Notes: generated by a model from the sequence alone, not told the origin. A stretch of 64,000 bases of DNA from Chryseobacterium caseinilyticum (GCF_014837145.1 NZ_JACYFS010000005.1:124001-188000); one strand, 5' to 3'; positions 52,114-61,284 are shown, numbered from the stretch's first letter. Translations and numbers: made by a program.

Positions 52114-55100
52114 TTATACAATTTCCTGTGATTTTTTACTTCGGTTAAAAATCCAGAATATAATTGGAAAAATAAGTAAGGTGAGAACGGTTGCTGTAAT
52201 CAATCCGCCGATGATGACGATGGCTAAAGGCTTTTGAGATTCAGAACCAATTCCGGTGGATAAAGCTGCAGGTAAAAGTCCGATGGATGCCATCAGTGCA
52301 GTCATAATTACAGGTCTTGTCCGGGATTTTACTCCGCTCAGAACGGCATCATCAAGCAACAGTCCGTCTTTTATGTTCTGATGGAATTCGGTAATCAGAA
52401 TGACTCCGTTCTGAATACATATTCCGAGTAAGGCGATCATTCCGACGCCGGCAGAAATACCGAAATTCATTCCGGTAAGATGCAGTGCGATAATTCCTCC
52501 GATTAAAGCAAAAGGTACATTCGCCAAAACCAAAAATGAATCTTTCATATTCCCAAAAAGAATAAACAGCAGGAAAAATATTCCTAAAATACTGATCGGA
52601 ACAACCTGCGTTAATCTTGCCGTTGCTCTCTGCTGGTTTTCAAACTGGCCTGTCCAGCCTACTTTGTATCCTTCGGGAAGATTTATTTTTGAAACTTCTT
52701 TCTGGGCATCGGCAATAGTTCCACCCAAATCACGGTCACGGATCGAAAATTTAATTCCGATATACCTTTTGATATCATCCCTGTAGATAAATGCGGCACC
52801 GTTGTTTCTTTCGATAGTCGCCACTTCCTTCAGAGGAATCATTGTTCCGTCCTGCGTAGGAATCATCAGGGACGCCATATCGTTTTCATCTTTTCTGTAC
52901 TCGTGGGAATACCTCAGACGAATCGGGAATTTTCTTTCGCCGTCATACATTTCTGAAGCCGTTTTTCCTCCGAAAGCCATTTCCAGAACGGTCTGTGCAT
53001 CTTCGGGCATTACGCCGTATGCTGCCATTTTATTTCTGTCCCAAACCACATTGACTTCCGGCTGACCGATATTTTTAATGATTCCGGCATCACGCACGCC
53101 GTCAACATCTTTTATTGATTTTAAAACTTTATCGGCAAGTTCATCCAGAGTTTCAAGATTATCACCGTAAATCTTAATTCCGTTTTCGGCTTTAAATCCT
53201 GCAACAGCTTCCGCCACGTTATCGGAAATCGGCTGGGAATAATTGAATGTGATTCCCTGATATTTGCTCAGTTTCTTATCTATTTCTTCCGTTAGCTGTT
53301 CATAAGTAATCTTTCGGGTCCATTCACTTTTATCTTTTAGATTAACAGCGAACTGTACAAATCCAAATCCATTCGGGTCTGTTCCGTCGTTGCTTCGGCC
53401 GGTTTGAGCCAGAACATCAGTCACTTCAGGAACGCTCATAATGTCTTTCTTTAAAATATCTGCGGTTTTTAAAGATTCATTTAAAGAAGAACTCATCGGC
53501 ATTTCGGCAGTAATCCAAAGTGAACCTTCATTGAGTTGCGGTAAGAATTCCGTTCCTAAAAATTTTCCTGAAAATAAAGTTACGGCAACAACCGAGATGG
53601 AAACAATTAAACTTATTCTCTTATTTTTAAATGTAAATCTGAAACCTCTTAAAACAATTCTGTCCCAGAAATTCACAAACGGATTGTTCTTCTCCCTTAC
53701 ATTTTTATTTAAAAGCAAATGCGTCAAAACCGGAACCAAAGTAAGGGTGAAAATCAAAGCGCCCATCAGTGCAAAACCAAGAGTAAATGCCAAAGGTGAA
53801 AACATTTTACCTTCCACTTTCTGGAATGCGAAAATCGGGATCAGTGAAGTGATGATAATTAATTTTGAGAAGAAAATAGCTTTTCCCAAACCAGTTCCTG
53901 TTTGTTTGATCCACCCGGCTTTTGCCATTTTGTTGAATCTTTCCGGGCCGTATTTCTTGGCCTTATGGTCAAGCATTACGAAAATACCTTCCACCATTAC
54001 GACGGCTCCGTCAATGATAATTCCGAAATCGACAGCTCCCAGTGACAGTAAATTGGCACTCATCCCGCAGAGTTTTAAACATAAAAAAGCAAAAAGCAAA
54101 GACAGCGGAATAATGATAGAAACAGTAAGTGTTGTACGCCAGTCTGCCATGAAAATTAATACAATCACCGTCACAAGGATAATTCCTTCCAGCAAGTTAT
54201 GCATTACGGTTTCTGTAGTAAAATCCATCAGGTGATCACGGTCGTAAAACGTTACCATTTTCACATCTTTCGGAAGAATCTTCTCGTTCAGTTCGGCAAT
54301 TTTAGCTTTTACACCTACCAAAACTTCACGGGGATTCTCACCTTTCCGCATCACCACAATTCCTTCTACGGTATCATCCTGATTATTTAATCCGGCCTGT
54401 CCTACCCGCGGTCTCGAACTTTCTCTCACTTCAGCAACATTTTTTACCAAAATTGGGTTTCCGTTGTCATTATGGATGGTAATATTGGCGATATCATCTG
54501 TAGACTGCACCAAACCAATTCCACGAACGACATAGGCCTGACCGTTTTTTTCGATAACATCTCCACCAACATTCAGGTTACTTTTCGTCACAGCTTCATA
54601 AACCTGAAGTGGTGTCAAATTGTATTTATCCAAAGCTCTTGGGTCGATACTCAGCTCAAAAACTTTATCCTGACCACCGAAAACATTGATGTCTGCCACT
54701 CCCGGAACGCCACGAAGTGCTCTGTCGATCACCCAGTTCTGTAACGTCAGAAGTTCACGGGAATCTTTCTTTTTACTTTCTAATGTATATCTGAAAATCT
54801 CTCCGGTCGGGCCATAAGGTGGCTGCACTTCTGGATCAATCCCTTCAGGAAGACTGATATTCCTGAGCTGATTGTTGACCATATTCCGGGCAAACATATC
54901 GTCAACACCGTCATCAAAAAGAATCTTCACAATGGAAAGACCAAACATCGTGGTACTTCTCACGCTTGTTTTTTTCTGAACCGGACTCATCGCCAGCTCG
55001 ATCGGTGTCGTTACAAAACGTTCCACTTCTTCAGCACTACGGCCGTCCCACTGTGTGATAATCACAATTTGGGTATTGGTAACATCAGGAAACGCCTCAA

Positions 55101-55215
55101 TCGGCATATTCTTGAAACTGATAAATCCCGCCACTGCCAAAACGGCGACCCAGATAAAGGTAAATGCCTTGTTTTTCAGTGAGAATGAGATAATATTTTT
55201 TATGAATTTATTCAT
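52114..55215 (-). CDS. Heavy-metal efflux RND transporter, CzcA-like
   Basis: 1033 residues, the inner-membrane proton-driven pump of a tripartite efflux system. The first helix (FTFIWVAVLAVAGFISF) is followed by a periplasmic segment starting PIEAFPDVTN, which is typical of the CusA/CzcA group. The helix-4 motif reads DFGIIIDGAVVMVE with acidic residues near 394, 400 and 407. The first acidic residue is the mark of divalent-cation pumps (CzcA type); CusA, which moves Cu(I) and Ag(I), lacks it. The second periplasmic part, the second half of the helices and the C-terminal region are all complete. The adaptor and outer-membrane genes are upstream; the 191-bp gap before this gene is unusual inside an operon. 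Confidence 0.93.
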   Translation of the reverse strand: MNKFIKNIISFSLKNKAFTFIWVAVLAVAGFISFKNMPIEAFPDVTNTQIVIITQWDGRSAEEVERFVTTPIELAMSPVQKKTSVRSTTMFGLSIVKILFDDGVDDMFARNMVNNQLRNISLPEGIDPEVQPPYGPTGEIFRYTLESKKKDSRELLTLQNWVIDRALRGVPGVADINVFGGQDKVFELSIDPRALDKYNLTPLQVYEAVTKSNLNVGGDVIEKNGQAYVVRGIGLVQSTDDIANITIHNDNGNPILVKNVAEVRESSRPRVGQAGLNNQDDTVEGIVVMRKGENPREVLVGVKAKIAELNEKILPKDVKMVTFYDRDHLMDFTTETVMHNLLEGIILVTVIVLIFMADWRTTLTVSIIIPLSLLFAFLCLKLCGMSANLLSLGAVDFGIIIDGAVVMVEGIFVMLDHKAKKYGPERFNKMAKAGWIKQTGTGLGKAIFFSKLIIITSLIPIFAFQKVEGKMFSPLAFTLGFALMGALIFTLTLVPVLTHLLLNKNVREKNNPFVNFWDRIVLRGFRFTFKNKRISLIVSISVVAVTLFSGKFLGTEFLPQLNEGSLWITAEMPMSSSLNESLKTADILKKDIMSVPEVTDVLAQTGRSNDGTDPNGFGFVQFAVNLKDKSEWTRKITYEQLTEEIDKKLSKYQGITFNYSQPISDNVAEAVAGFKAENGIKIYGDNLETLDELADKVLKSIKDVDGVRDAGIIKNIGQPEVNVVWDRNKMAAYGVMPEDAQTVLEMAFGGKTASEMYDGERKFPIRLRYSHEYRKDENDMASLMIPTQDGTMIPLKEVATIERNNGAAFIYRDDIKRYIGIKFSIRDRDLGGTIADAQKEVSKINLPEGYKVGWTGQFENQQRATARLTQVVPISILGIFFLLFILFGNMKDSFLVLANVPFALIGGIIALHLTGMNFGISAGVGMIALLGICIQNGVILITEFHQNIKDGLLLDDAVLSGVKSRTRPVIMTALMASIGLLPAALSTGIGSESQKPLAIVIIGGLITATVLTLLIFPIIFWIFNRSKKSQEIV

Positions 55216-55406
55216 GATAGAAATTAAAGGTTAAGCTTTAGATATTGAATGAATAACTAAATGTTGAATGAAATCTGAATGATTAAAAAACCATTGAGAA
55301 CAAGTGTATTTAAATTAAATAAGCAGCATCGAAGCTATGAGAATGGTTAAGTAAAGGATATACCTATAAAACTTAATTACTGTAAAATGTCTCAATGGCT
55401 TTGAAA
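55216..55406. other. Spacer inside the efflux operon
   Basis: The 191 bp hold no gene. Arms CCATTGAGA (near 55290) and TCTCAATGG (near 55390) are about 90 bp apart and could pair. The gap may carry a weak internal promoter or processing site; no clear promoter box was found. Confidence 0.4.
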
Positions 55407-56489
55407 TCAATTGTTCAGAGATCTGTAGATGAGCAGCTGATTATTGGTAATCACGTTTTCACCTTCCTTCAGACCTTCAGAAATATAGGTTACATCTCTG
55501 TTCTGTTTTAAAATCTGAATTTCTTTAATTTTAATATCATTTCTTGATTTAAAAACCACAACATAGCTTCTGTTATCATCAAATATGACCGCTTTCGAAG
55601 GGATAGAAAGAGCTGTTTTGTTGTCGGATTTTGAAACTTTTACCGTCGCCTTACTGTCGGGAATCAGCAATCCGTTGGCATTGTCTAAAACAACTCTCGC
55701 CTGCATTGCATTGGTTTCAGGATCGATGATTTTAAATATTTTATCAATCTTACCGTTGAAAATTTTGTCAGGATAAGATAGTGTGGAAACCTGGGCAGGC
55801 ATTCCGAGCGTAATTTTATCAATATCAGATTCGTTGATGTTCATAATTGCCCAGACGTTGGTGGTATTGGCAACATCAAAAATGTTCTCGCTTCTGTCAC
55901 TTCGCAGCTGCATATCTTTGTTGATGTCTTTATGAACGATGTAACCGTTAATCGGCGCTAGAACGCTGTAGATATTTCCGTTTTTCACATTATAAACGGT
56001 ACTCACCGCACTTGCTCTCTGCAGCTGATCCTGTGCTTTCTGCAGCTGGCTTTTTGCTTCCAGAACTTCTCTTTCAGTATTCAGCTTACCGTCGTACATT
56101 TCCTTCGCAACACGGAGATTGTTCTGTGCAACGACCAGATCTGTTTTTGCATCACTCACTTCACGCTGTACTTCAGCCAGTTCGGTACTTCTGATAGTCG
56201 CCAGAACCTGACCTTTTCTTACATAATCGCCCAGTTCAACATTTACGCTCATCACATTTCCTCCAACGAGTGGAAAAACGTCGATATAGGAATTTTTGTC
56301 GGCAGAAATTTTACCGTAAAAGCTGTAAAAATCTTCTATGACTGTATTTTCCACTTTGGCTGTGGAGATAGATTCAAGCATGGTGTTACTCAGTTCAAAA
56401 CCTTTAGGCTCCGGCGTTTTTGGCTGTTCTTTTTTTGAACATGACCATACAAGAAATATTGAAAATATGGGTATAATTAAATTTTTCAT
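55407..56489 (-). CDS. Efflux RND periplasmic adaptor lipoprotein
   Basis: 360 residues from the ATG at 56489; the open frame runs to 56516 but that start overlaps the TolC gene and lengthens the signal. A lipoprotein signal (IIPIFSIFLVWSC) anchors it to the inner membrane. The hairpin region (about 85-165, STELAEVQREVSDAKTDLV, LNTEREVLEAKSQLQKAQDQL) is followed by lipoyl and beta-barrel parts (YSVLAPINGYIVHKDI and SKDVI-like strands). It couples the pump to the outer-membrane channel. It starts one base after the stop of the TolC gene, so translation is coupled. No His-rich metal-binding extension is present. Confidence 0.92.
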   Translation of the reverse strand: MKNLIIPIFSIFLVWSCSKKEQPKTPEPKGFELSNTMLESISTAKVENTVIEDFYSFYGKISADKNSYIDVFPLVGGNVMSVNVELGDYVRKGQVLATIRSTELAEVQREVSDAKTDLVVAQNNLRVAKEMYDGKLNTEREVLEAKSQLQKAQDQLQRASAVSTVYNVKNGNIYSVLAPINGYIVHKDINKDMQLRSDRSENIFDVANTTNVWAIMNINESDIDKITLGMPAQVSTLSYPDKIFNGKIDKIFKIIDPETNAMQARVVLDNANGLLIPDSKATVKVSKSDNKTALSIPSKAVIFDDNRSYVVVFKSRNDIKIKEIQILKQNRDVTYISEGLKEGENVITNNQLLIYRSLNN

Positions 56490-56490
56490 T

Positions 56491-57732
56491 TTAATAGAAG
56501 ATTTTAGTTTGTACAAGTAAGTTGAGGTTTTCGGCAGACTGAATCAGGTCGTTTTTCATATCATAAACCTGCAGAACAGTCTGGCGGTAGGTTTCCATGA
56601 AATCTGTAAACTCTATCAGGCTGATGTTTCCGTTTCTGAAATTTTTGAGAATCCCGTCGTAAACCAGTTCAAGATTGTTTTGGTCTTTGGTTCTGATTTC
56701 AGAAAGCTGATCATAATTGTTTTTCCATATATTGAACGCGGCCTGCACTTTTGTTTCGAGAGAAAACTTCTGGAATTCTGCATTCTTCTCATTCTGCTGA
56801 ATCGCAAATTTTGCTTTCTCCACATTTCCCTTATTGCTTTTCCAGAGAGGAATCGGGATGCCCACCATCAGATTGATTTCATTTCTGAAAGTTCCGCTGG
56901 CCTGATCGTATTGCGCACCCAGATTAAGATCAGGAACATTTAATGACTTCTGCCATTGGGCAAAGAGTTTACTGTTGTCAATCAGTTTTAAATTATATTG
57001 ATACTCCGCATTATTTTGCAGGGCTTTTTCCTTGAGCGTTTCCTGATCTCCAAACGGCTGTGACGCCAGAATTTCTTTCACTTCAGAATCAGCGATCTGT
57101 GGTTCGATAGTGTTATTAATCCCGGTGAGTATCTGCAGGCTTTGCTGTACTTCAAGAATTTCCCGGTTGATGTCGGTTTTGTCTGCATTCAGCTGTACAA
57201 CGATGCTTTGAAGCCTTACTTCATCTTTCAAAGACACATTTCCTTTTGCCGACTGTACTTTGTACGCCTTTAAAAGCTCATTCATGTATCCAAGCTGTTT
57301 GGTAATGCTTTCCAGCTTTACTTTCTGATAGTACAGATTGAAGTAAGCCATGTGAAGTTCTGTTTTTAAACTGGCTAAAAGCTGTGTAAACTGCAGGCGT
57401 GCAAGTTCTTTATTGGACTTGGCAAAAGCGATTTCGTTTTTTTTCTTTCCGCCAAGATAGATCAGCTGTGTAATTTCGGCACCTTTGGCTCTTCCGGCAT
57501 CAAAAGCTCTTTTATCTTCGGGGTTATAGGCATTGATGTAACCGCTTAGCTGAGGGAGTTCCCAGATTTTAGCCTGAATAATATCCGCATCCGCCATGTT
57601 GATATTATACTGCTCCGCCAAAAGCTGAAGGTTGTTGTTGTGAAAGGCTTCCTCACAATCCTGAAGCGACATTTGCTGCTGTGCGGCCACGAAAGACGAG
57701 ACAACAATCAACAGCCCTGCAAATTTGTTCAT
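56491..57732 (-). CDS. TolC-family outer-membrane efflux channel
   Basis: 413 residues from the ATG at 57732. A signal peptide (FAGLLIVVSSFVAAQ) is followed by two structural repeats of the TolC fold: helical parts with MADADIIQAKIWELPQLSGY and LNLGAQYDQASGTFRNEIN. It exports metal ions through the outer membrane with the adaptor and pump. It is the first gene of the three-gene operon. The start could be two codons earlier (57738). Only a weak promoter-like sequence was seen before it; the 321-bp gap contains three 22-bp direct repeats. Confidence 0.92.
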   Translation of the reverse strand: MNKFAGLLIVVSSFVAAQQQMSLQDCEEAFHNNNLQLLAEQYNINMADADIIQAKIWELPQLSGYINAYNPEDKRAFDAGRAKGAEITQLIYLGGKKKNEIAFAKSNKELARLQFTQLLASLKTELHMAYFNLYYQKVKLESITKQLGYMNELLKAYKVQSAKGNVSLKDEVRLQSIVVQLNADKTDINREILEVQQSLQILTGINNTIEPQIADSEVKEILASQPFGDQETLKEKALQNNAEYQYNLKLIDNSKLFAQWQKSLNVPDLNLGAQYDQASGTFRNEINLMVGIPIPLWKSNKGNVEKAKFAIQQNEKNAEFQKFSLETKVQAAFNIWKNNYDQLSEIRTKDQNNLELVYDGILKNFRNGNISLIEFTDFMETYRQTVLQVYDMKNDLIQSAENLNLLVQTKIFY

Positions 57733-57954
57733 TATCATTATTTTGATGACAAAAGTGCGGCTACACGATTAAAAGGAACTTAAAAGATGCTTAAAATAAA
57801 ATTAAATTATAAAAATGACGGGAATTGTTTTAAAAAAAAAGTTTGAACCATTAAGGTCAGTTAAAGGATTAAGAATTTTAAGGATCAGTTAAAATTGATA
57901 TAAGCAGATTGCTTATTTATAGTTCTGAGGAAGCCAATAATTATTGTTCTTAAA

Positions 57955-58020
57955 AATTCATCCGCATAAAGTTGTCAATTCACCTGCATGAATTCAGTAA
58001 TTCATCCGCATAAATTTTCA
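57955..58020. repeat. Three 22-bp direct repeats upstream of the efflux operon
   Basis: Copies begin at 57955, 57977 and 57999, exactly 22 bp apart, with the core AATTCAYCYGCATRAA. They lie about 220-290 bp upstream of the TolC gene and 34 bp beyond the stop of the sensor kinase gene. Two helical turns per repeat is the usual spacing for a tandem-binding regulator, so they may be operator sites. The rest of the 321-bp gap is A/T-rich with no gene. Confidence 0.6.
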
Positions 58021-58053
58021 GGCAGCTGCAAAGGTGCATCAATACGCGGTAAA

Positions 58054-59418
58054 TTATTTATTAAAAATAACGGTGAATTTATTTAAATTTTCAGCAGGTG
58101 ACGAGTACACAATAGCAGCTCCGTGATATTCTAAAATTCTTTTCACAATTCTTAAACCCAATCCTGAACCGGAGATATTCTGAGAATTGTTACCTCTTGT
58201 AAAAGCGTCGAACAACCGTGGCTGTTCTTTTTCGGGGATCGTGTCTCCACAGGAAATGACGTCAACTGTGATATTGTTCTCATCCTCATTAAGCAGAACA
58301 TCCACTTCTTCATTATCAGAATAGATTGCAGCATTCTTGAGAAGATTTACAAATACTATTACGAGCAAAGACTGCACGCTGCTGATGGTAAGAAGGGCAT
58401 CTTCTGTAGATTTTTCAGAAATGTTGAAATCCATTTTAAGTTTTGGGAAACTTTTCTGGAGACGGTCGAAAGATTCAAAAATAACTTCATCCACACGTAC
58501 TTCTTCGTAAATGGTCTGAATATTTTCTTTGTCAAATTTCGTCAGCAGCAAAAGTGAATTGGTAAGGTCTGAAAGAAGGTAAACGTCCCTCAACATCTGC
58601 TGCAGCCCCAAAAGAGTAGTGGGAGAGTGTTCTTCGAGTTTAATCAGGTTTTCAATCTGAAAGGCAATTCTCGTGATCGGAGTACGGATTTCGTGGGAAG
58701 CACTTGCTGTAAAATCCTTCTGTGACTGAAAAACATCGTTCAGCCTTACGATCATGGTATTAAAAGACTGCGCGAGAATGCTGATTTCATCTTTTGAATT
58801 GTTCACCGGAATCTGGGTGGTAAGCTTGTGTGCCGTTATCTCAGAAACTTCCTGATTAAGCTGTTCCAGAGGATGCAGGAATTTCCCCATGAAATAATAA
58901 CTGAAAAAGCCAATCAGGAGGGTGCTTGCGATGTAGGCGGTAATCAGAAGATATTTCAGGTAGGCAAGTTTAGATTTCCCGTTGGTGTCGTAGGCACTCG
59001 TGATGATGTAGTAATTTTCGCCGTTGATGTTTCTTTTGGCGGCATAAATTTCGGGAAAAGTCTTTTCGGTGAAGACAGCCTTTTTTTTGTCGAGGTCGCT
59101 CAGAAGTTTGGCGTCCCAGGTTACTTTCTGATCTTTTATGGTTGAGTAAACGAGTTCTTTATCAGAATTGAAAATGAGAATTTTTTCATTTAAAAGAACG
59201 TTATCTGAATTTTCATTAAAGAAAACAGGAGCTTCTTCTTCAAAATCTTTTGATTTTAAAATAAAGTGTGAGGTAAATTCAAGTCTCTGAACAAATCTTT
59301 CTTTAAATTCTTCTCTTCTGAAATCATTAAACAGAATATAAATAATCACCATCACGATCCCCAGCAGAATCGAAAATGAAATACATAAAGTAAGCGCAAT
59401 TTTCCGTTTTAACGACAT
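58054..59418 (-). CDS. Sensor histidine kinase of a two-component system
   Basis: 454 residues. Two membrane helices, near 8-30 and 158-180, flank a periplasmic sensor domain of about 130 residues. Then come a HAMP linker (EQLNQEVSEITAH), the histidine box ASHEIRTPITR (histidine near 241), the asparagine box FVNLLKNAAIYS and the glycine box GSGLGLRIVKRI. It senses an unknown signal and phosphorylates the adjacent regulator. Position next to a metal pump suggests a metal signal, which is inference. The start codon abuts the stop of the regulator gene. The 3' end lies about 320 bp from the start of the efflux operon on the same strand. Confidence 0.93.
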   Translation of the reverse strand: MSLKRKIALTLCISFSILLGIVMVIIYILFNDFRREEFKERFVQRLEFTSHFILKSKDFEEEAPVFFNENSDNVLLNEKILIFNSDKELVYSTIKDQKVTWDAKLLSDLDKKKAVFTEKTFPEIYAAKRNINGENYYIITSAYDTNGKSKLAYLKYLLITAYIASTLLIGFFSYYFMGKFLHPLEQLNQEVSEITAHKLTTQIPVNNSKDEISILAQSFNTMIVRLNDVFQSQKDFTASASHEIRTPITRIAFQIENLIKLEEHSPTTLLGLQQMLRDVYLLSDLTNSLLLLTKFDKENIQTIYEEVRVDEVIFESFDRLQKSFPKLKMDFNISEKSTEDALLTISSVQSLLVIVFVNLLKNAAIYSDNEEVDVLLNEDENNITVDVISCGDTIPEKEQPRLFDAFTRGNNSQNISGSGLGLRIVKRILEYHGAAIVYSSPAENLNKFTVIFNK

Positions 59419-60099
59419 TTATAAAGGACTTAAATAATACCCAAAACCCGATCTTGTGTGAATGAGTTTTACAGGAAAATCTTTATCTAATTTTTTCCTT
59501 AAAAAGTTGATGTAAACCTCGACTGTGTTGGTGTTGGTATTAAAATTATGTTCCCATACGTGCTCTGTAATCTGTTGTTTGGAAACTGTTCTGCCCTGCG
59601 CTTCGGCAAGATAAACCAGCAATTGGAATTCTTTCAAAGTAAGAGCAATTTCGTTCCCGGATCTGAAAACCTTCTGTTCGGTTTTGTTGATGATGAGGTC
59701 TTCCACTGTAATAACGTCGAGCTCAATGTTATCAGACTGTGTTTTTCTGCGGAGAAGCGAGTTGATCCTCAGTAAAAGTTCTTCAAACTGGAAAGGTTTC
59801 ACGAGATAATCATCAGCAAGTCTTGTAAAAGCATCCTTTTTATCTGAAAGGTCGCCGTAAGCCGAGAGAATAATGATAGGCGTGGTTTTGTCGAAAGTTC
59901 TTAAAGTCTGGCAGACGTCAAGGCCGTTCATTTTCGGAACATTAATGTCTAAAAGATAAAGATCGTAGGTGTTATTTTTAATTTCTCTCAGAAAAGTCTC
60001 TCCATCAAAAACCTTCGCACAGGTAATCTGATTGGATTCTAAAAATTTACACAACTCTGCAGAAAGGATAAGGTCGTCTTCCAGTAAAAGGATATTCAT
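59419..60099 (-). CDS. OmpR-family response regulator
   Basis: 226 residues. The receiver domain has acidic pocket residues in LLEDDL, the phospho-acceptor Asp51 in LLDINVPKMNG and the conserved Lys101 in LVKPF. The C-terminal winged-helix DNA-binding domain has ALTLKEFQLLVYLAEAQGRTV and VEVYINFLRKKLD. It is the first gene of the two-gene operon with the kinase. It is the natural candidate to bind the 22-bp repeats and control the efflux operon. It is not possible to tell from sequence which metal is sensed. Confidence 0.94.
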   Translation of the reverse strand: MNILLLEDDLILSAELCKFLESNQITCAKVFDGETFLREIKNNTYDLYLLDINVPKMNGLDVCQTLRTFDKTTPIIILSAYGDLSDKKDAFTRLADDYLVKPFQFEELLLRINSLLRRKTQSDNIELDVITVEDLIINKTEQKVFRSGNEIALTLKEFQLLVYLAEAQGRTVSKQQITEHVWEHNFNTNTNTVEVYINFLRKKLDKDFPVKLIHTRSGFGYYLSPL

Positions 60100-60254
60100 A
60101 TTGGAACTAATTTTTTACTAAATTAGAAAAAATAATTTTGATGTGGCTTGAAAATGGGATTTGAGAGAAAGGTTTAATTAAATTTTAATTATGATTAAAT
60201 TTTTATAAATCTTCAGAAATAATTTAAGTTTTTTTAAGCTGATTTCACAGTAGT

Positions 60255-60319
60255 TTTGTCGTTCCGTAGGAATCTAAACCGCTTATTTCATTGTGCTGAG
60301 ATTCCTGCGGAATGACAAA
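60255..60319. repeat. Imperfect inverted repeat, dispersed-element-like
   Basis: Arms of 21 bp at 60255-60275 and 60299-60319 match at 19 of 21 positions (core GTTCCGTAGGAATCT against AGATTCCTGCGGAAT) around a 23-bp loop. It lies in the 389-bp gap between the response regulator and the tRNA genes. The arm resembles a repeat I recall from intergenic regions of Flavobacteriia; no other copy was found in this window. The gap contains nothing else I can support. Confidence 0.65.
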
Positions 60320-60459
60320 TAAGCCGGACAAGTCTATTACAACTAAAATAAACTCATAAAACTTTTTTAAAATGGATGTAGATTCAAATTAAAAGTAAAT
60401 AAAATGTGTGAACAATATCTGAACAAAAAAAATCATTTACAAACCTTCAGAAAACAAAA

Positions 60460-60482
60460 AAATCCCGAAGAAATCGGGATTT
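60460..60482 (-). terminator. Terminator of the tRNA cluster
   Basis: On the minus strand AAATCCCGA pairs with TCGGGATTT, followed by T residues, right after tRNA-Thr(GGT). Confidence 0.9.
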
Positions 60483-60488
60483 GCTGTG

Positions 60489-60560
60489 AGCCAACTACGG
60501 GACTTGAACCCGTGACCTCTTCCTTACCAAGGAAGCACTCTACCGCTGAGCTAAGTCGGC
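60489..60560 (-). tRNA. tRNA-Thr (anticodon GGT)
   Basis: 72 nt on the minus strand. The acceptor stem GCCGACT/AGTTGGC, a standard D arm and T arm (GGTTCAAGTCC), and the anticodon loop TTGGTAA give anticodon GGT. It is the last tRNA of the cluster. Confidence 0.96.
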
Positions 60561-60567
60561 CTGAAAC

Positions 60568-60596
60568 AAAAAATCACACCAGAAGCGTGATTTTTT
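60568..60596 (-). terminator. Terminator-like hairpin within the tRNA cluster
   Basis: AAAAAATCAC pairs with GTGATTTTTT between tRNA-Gly and tRNA-Thr(GGT); T residues follow on the minus strand. A related hairpin occurs at 60993-61024, after the other tRNA-Gly. Confidence 0.65.
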
Positions 60597-60600
60597 ACTG

Positions 60601-60673
60601 AGCGGAAGACGAGGGTCGAACTCGCGACATTCAGCTTGGAAGGCTGACGCTCTACCAACTGAGCTACTTCCGC
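60601..60673 (-). tRNA. tRNA-Gly (anticodon TCC), second copy
   Basis: 73 nt on the minus strand, with acceptor stem GCGGAAG/CTTCCGC and anticodon loop CTTCCAA. Identical to the copy at 61027-61099 over the tRNA. Confidence 0.96.
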
Positions 60674-60759
60674 AATTTTGTTTCCAAAATTATTGGTAAA
60701 CGCTTTGCAAACTTAGGCTTTTTGGCCAATATCTGCAAACTTTTTTTGAATATAAACTG

Positions 60760-60840
60760 TGGGGAGAGCAGGATTCGAACCTACGAAGCCGAAGCAACTG
60801 AGTTACAGTCAGTCCCATTTAGCCACTCTGGAATCTCCCC
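60760..60840 (-). tRNA. tRNA-Tyr (anticodon GTA), second copy
   Basis: 81 nt on the minus strand, with acceptor stem GGGGAGA/TCTCCCC, a long variable arm and anticodon loop CTGTAAC. Same as the copy at 61186-61266. Confidence 0.96.
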
Positions 60841-60858
60841 TTGGTTTATATTAAAATG

Positions 60859-60932
60859 AGCTTCCAGAGGGATTCGAACCCACGACCCCGAGATTACAAA
60901 TCACGTGCTCTGGCCAGCTGAGCTATGGAAGC
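60859..60932 (-). tRNA. tRNA-Thr (anticodon TGT), second copy
   Basis: 74 nt on the minus strand, with acceptor stem GCTTCCA/TGGAAGC and anticodon loop TTTGTAA. The anticodon stem has one U-U mismatch in both copies. Confidence 0.94.
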
Positions 60933-60992
60933 ATTTAATAATTCTAAACTGAAGGCTGAGAGAAAAGCTACTCTGCAACAATTCAGCAGTGA

Positions 60993-61024
60993 AAAAAAAA
61001 TCACCCTGATGAGGTGTGATTCTT
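60993..61024 (-). terminator. Terminator-like hairpin between the two tRNA blocks
   Basis: AATCAC pairs with GTGATT around a 10- to 11-base loop; eight T residues follow on the minus strand. It follows the first tRNA-Gly in transcription order. Confidence 0.5.
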
Positions 61025-61026
61025 TG

Positions 61027-61099
61027 AGCGGAAGACGAGGGTCGAACTCGCGACATTCAGCTTGGAAGGCTGACGCTCTACCAACTGAGCTACTTCCGC
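61027..61099 (-). tRNA. tRNA-Gly (anticodon TCC), first copy
   Basis: 73 nt on the minus strand, with acceptor stem GCGGAAG/CTTCCGC and anticodon loop CTTCCAA. Third tRNA in transcription order. Confidence 0.96.
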
Positions 61100-61185
61100 A
61101 ATTTTGTTTCCAAAATCATTGGTAACGGTTTGCAAATCTAGAAAAATCTTCTGAAACCTGCAAGTTTTTTTATCAATATAAACCG

Positions 61186-61266
61186 TGGGGAGAGCAGGAT
61201 TCGAACCTACGAAGCCGAAGCAACTGAGTTACAGTCAGTCCCATTTAGCCACTCTGGAATCTCCCC
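61186..61266 (-). tRNA. tRNA-Tyr (anticodon GTA), first copy
   Basis: 81 nt on the minus strand, with the same acceptor stem, long variable arm and anticodon loop CTGTAAC as the second copy. Confidence 0.96.
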
Positions 61267-61284
61267 GAGTTTATATTAAAAATG

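Noticed and set aside
52114..57732. Efflux operon as a Cus (copper/silver) system
   Set aside because: The helix-4 motif has the extra aspartate (DFGIIIDGA) typical of divalent-cation pumps, and no Met-rich or copper-chaperone gene is nearby. A CzcA-like label is preferred.
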